A DNA stretch of 5,978 bases from Leptolyngbya sp. SIO4C1. GTDB lineage: Bacteria; Cyanobacteriota; Cyanobacteriia; Phormidesmidales; Phormidesmidaceae. The notes below the pieces were generated by a model. That model did no database searches. It was not told the origin of the DNA and saw only the letters and a list, made by a program, of their open reading frames with translations. Positions within the stretch are counted from its first letter, which is position 1, and every line of letters starts with the position of its first letter. The DNA lies in the NCBI GenBank assembly GCA_010671975.1, contig JAAHIA010000310.1, positions 1 through 5,978 of the forward strand, written 5' to 3'. Positions 4,883 to 5,978 of this stretch are shown piece after piece. Position numbers and translations under genes: made by a program.

Positions 4883-5978
4883 ATGGATATGAAGCAGACA
4901 CCCCATGCCGACAATCCAACCAAAATGAAGGAGCATATGGCCCTGATGGATTTGGTTCCTCAGGCTCGAGCAACGCACATTGCTACCAAAAGCGGCTCTT
5001 GGTTTGACCCTAGCACTTGGAAAGGCGGCAAAGTGCCGGGCGACGGCGCGCGCGTACTGATCAACAAAGACGTTAGCGTTCGGTACGATGGCGAAAGCGA
5101 AGCCCGACTCAAAACTGTTCGCTTAGACGGTCAGCTCACCTTTGCGACTAATCAAGATACCAAGATGGTGGTTGACACCTTCGTCGAGACTGAATCCGGC
5201 ATCTTAAACATTGGGACAGCGGCGAATCCTATTCAGGCAAACAAAACCGCGCAGATTGTCATTGCTAGCAAAGAAGCCATCCAGAAGAACTGGGATCCAC
5301 AGCAGCTGAGTCGCGGCATCATTACCCACGGTAAAGTCAATATCTATGGCGCTGATAAGGCTGACTTTGTCGGGCTGGCAAAAGATCTCCAGGCAGGCGA
5401 TCGCGAGCTGGTGCTGAAGGGTAAGCCCACCGGCTGGCAAGTTGGCGATAAGCTGGTGCTAGGCGGCACTAGCTACGGGTGGAACGGCTCTGACGATGAC
5501 AATAGCCGCTTCAAAGACGAGGTTTTGACCATCACTGAGATTAGCGGTAACCGCGTTCGCTTTACCAATGACGACATTACCGAAGGCGACAACACGGTTC
5601 TACGCTTTAACCATACCCGCCCCGATATCCCAGAGAAAAATCAGCTACAGCTCTATGTGGCCAACACCACGCGCAACGTCACGATTGAAACCGAAGGTGG
5701 CGAAGACACCCCGATCAAACAGCGCGGGCATGTAATGTTTATGCACAATCCCGATGTGCGTATTCACAATGCGGGCTTCTACCACCTAGGCCGCTCTGAT
5801 AAGCGCAAGCTGGTAGACGATGTTGGTAAAAACGTAGACGGCTCCAACGGCTCAGGCAGCAACCCGCGCGGTCGCTATTCACTGCATTTTCACCGCACCG
5901 GTGCCGAAGATTTAAATGGTCCAGCCGCTATGGCCCAGGGTAATGCGGTTGTGGGCAGCCCCGGCTGGGGTATTGAGA
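4883..5978 (+). CDS. G8-domain protein with CEMIP/TMEM2-like segment, N-terminal part (3' end outside window)
   Basis: The frame stays open to the window end, giving 365 residues from the ATG at 4883. A short polar leader ends in MALMDLVPQARATH. It is followed by a G8 domain (about 31-220) with the hallmark GSWFDPSTWKGGKVPGDG (38-55), VLINKDVSV (58-66), GIITHGKVNIYG and the GWQVGDKLVLGGT block (184-196). Next comes an acidic stretch GSDDDNSRFKDE (202-213). The last third, with GHVMFMHNPDVRIHNAGFYHLG around H283-H295 and GRYSLHFHR (330-338), resembles the post-G8 parallel beta-helix region of CEMIP, TMEM2 and fibrocystin-like proteins. G8 proteins are extracellular in animals; CEMIP and TMEM2 act on hyaluronan. 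Here a surface or secreted, carbohydrate-related role is inference. No signal peptide follows the chosen start, so export, if any, could rely on an unseen C-terminal signal. The start is uncertain: in-frame ATGs occur at 4673, 4865, 4883, 4889, 4925 and 4937. GGAG (4867-4870) favours 4883, and AAGGAG (4928-4933) lies close to 4937. Confidence 0.85.
   Translation, partial: MDMKQTPHADNPTKMKEHMALMDLVPQARATHIATKSGSWFDPSTWKGGKVPGDGARVLINKDVSVRYDGESEARLKTVRLDGQLTFATNQDTKMVVDTFVETESGILNIGTAANPIQANKTAQIVIASKEAIQKNWDPQQLSRGIITHGKVNIYGADKADFVGLAKDLQAGDRELVLKGKPTGWQVGDKLVLGGTSYGWNGSDDDNSRFKDEVLTITEISGNRVRFTNDDITEGDNTVLRFNHTRPDIPEKNQLQLYVANTTRNVTIETEGGEDTPIKQRGHVMFMHNPDVRIHNAGFYHLGRSDKRKLVDDVGKNVDGSNGSGSNPRGRYSLHFHRTGAEDLNGPAAMAQGNAVVGSPGWGIE

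Larger units (their letters stand above)
1626..5404. repeat. HIP1 palindromes GCGATCGC, seven dispersed copies
   Basis: Perfect copies lie at 1626-1633 (rodA), 2806-2813 (HAS-barrel gene), 3273-3280, 3491-3498 and 3839-3846 (oxidoreductase gene), 4795-4802 (spacer) and 5397-5404 (G8 gene). One 7-of-8 near-copy is at 4749-4756. An 8-mer is expected about once per 65 kb, so this density is the well-known HIP1 enrichment of many cyanobacterial chromosomes. Its presence in the G8 gene and its upstream region suggests those have resided in a HIP1-bearing genome for some time. Confidence 0.9.

Noticed and set aside
4720..4923. Minus-strand 67-codon frame before and across the G8 start
   Set aside because: It is antisense to the G8 gene start, has no family resemblance, and its composition is explained by the opposite strand.
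1..5978. CRISPR array, transposon ends, toxin-antitoxin or phage-defence genes
   Set aside because: No regularly spaced repeats, transposase, terminal inverted repeats with target duplication, or defence-type domains were seen on either strand.

Overview
The window looks like chromosomal DNA from a cyanobacterium. Two things point there. One is protein content: an NdhS-type subunit of photosynthetic NDH-1, a cyanobacterial-style RodA, and a cyanobacterial-style Mrp without the usual CxxC. The other is seven perfect copies of the palindrome GCGATCGC (HIP1), where about 0.1 would be expected by chance in 6 kb. The moderately high-GC coding sequence would fit a Leptolyngbya/Synechococcales-like lineage, but the genus cannot be fixed from this window.

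Layout, all genes on the + strand. Positions 1-603 hold the C-terminal 200 residues of an Mrp/ApbC-type Fe-S carrier P-loop ATPase; its start lies outside the window. It is followed 44 nt later by rodA (648-1910), the SEDS peptidoglycan polymerase of the elongation machinery. After a 130-nt gap comes a tight three-gene cluster: ndhS (2041-2229), a conserved cyanobacterial HAS-barrel-type protein (2241-2906), and an FAD-dependent oxidoreductase of the DAO family (2915-4087). The gaps are 11 and 8 nt, and each downstream Shine-Dalgarno overlaps the preceding stop codon, so the three are almost certainly co-transcribed.

Positions 4088-4882 are a long, compositionally different, T-richer spacer without a convincing gene. 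It carries a near-consensus sigma-70 promoter (TTGACA-N17-TTAAAT, 4159-4187), several small inverted repeats and one doubtful 93-codon frame.

From about 4883 to the window end runs the N-terminal part of a G8-domain protein continuing into a segment resembling the CEMIP/TMEM2/fibrocystin-like region. It is cut by the window edge. This is the most unusual gene here: a probable large surface or secreted carbohydrate-active or adhesive protein, with its C-terminus unseen. I found no CRISPR array, transposase, tRNA, rRNA or phage gene. The first four-fifths is ordinary cyanobacterial housekeeping; the accessory interest lies in the last 1.9 kb.
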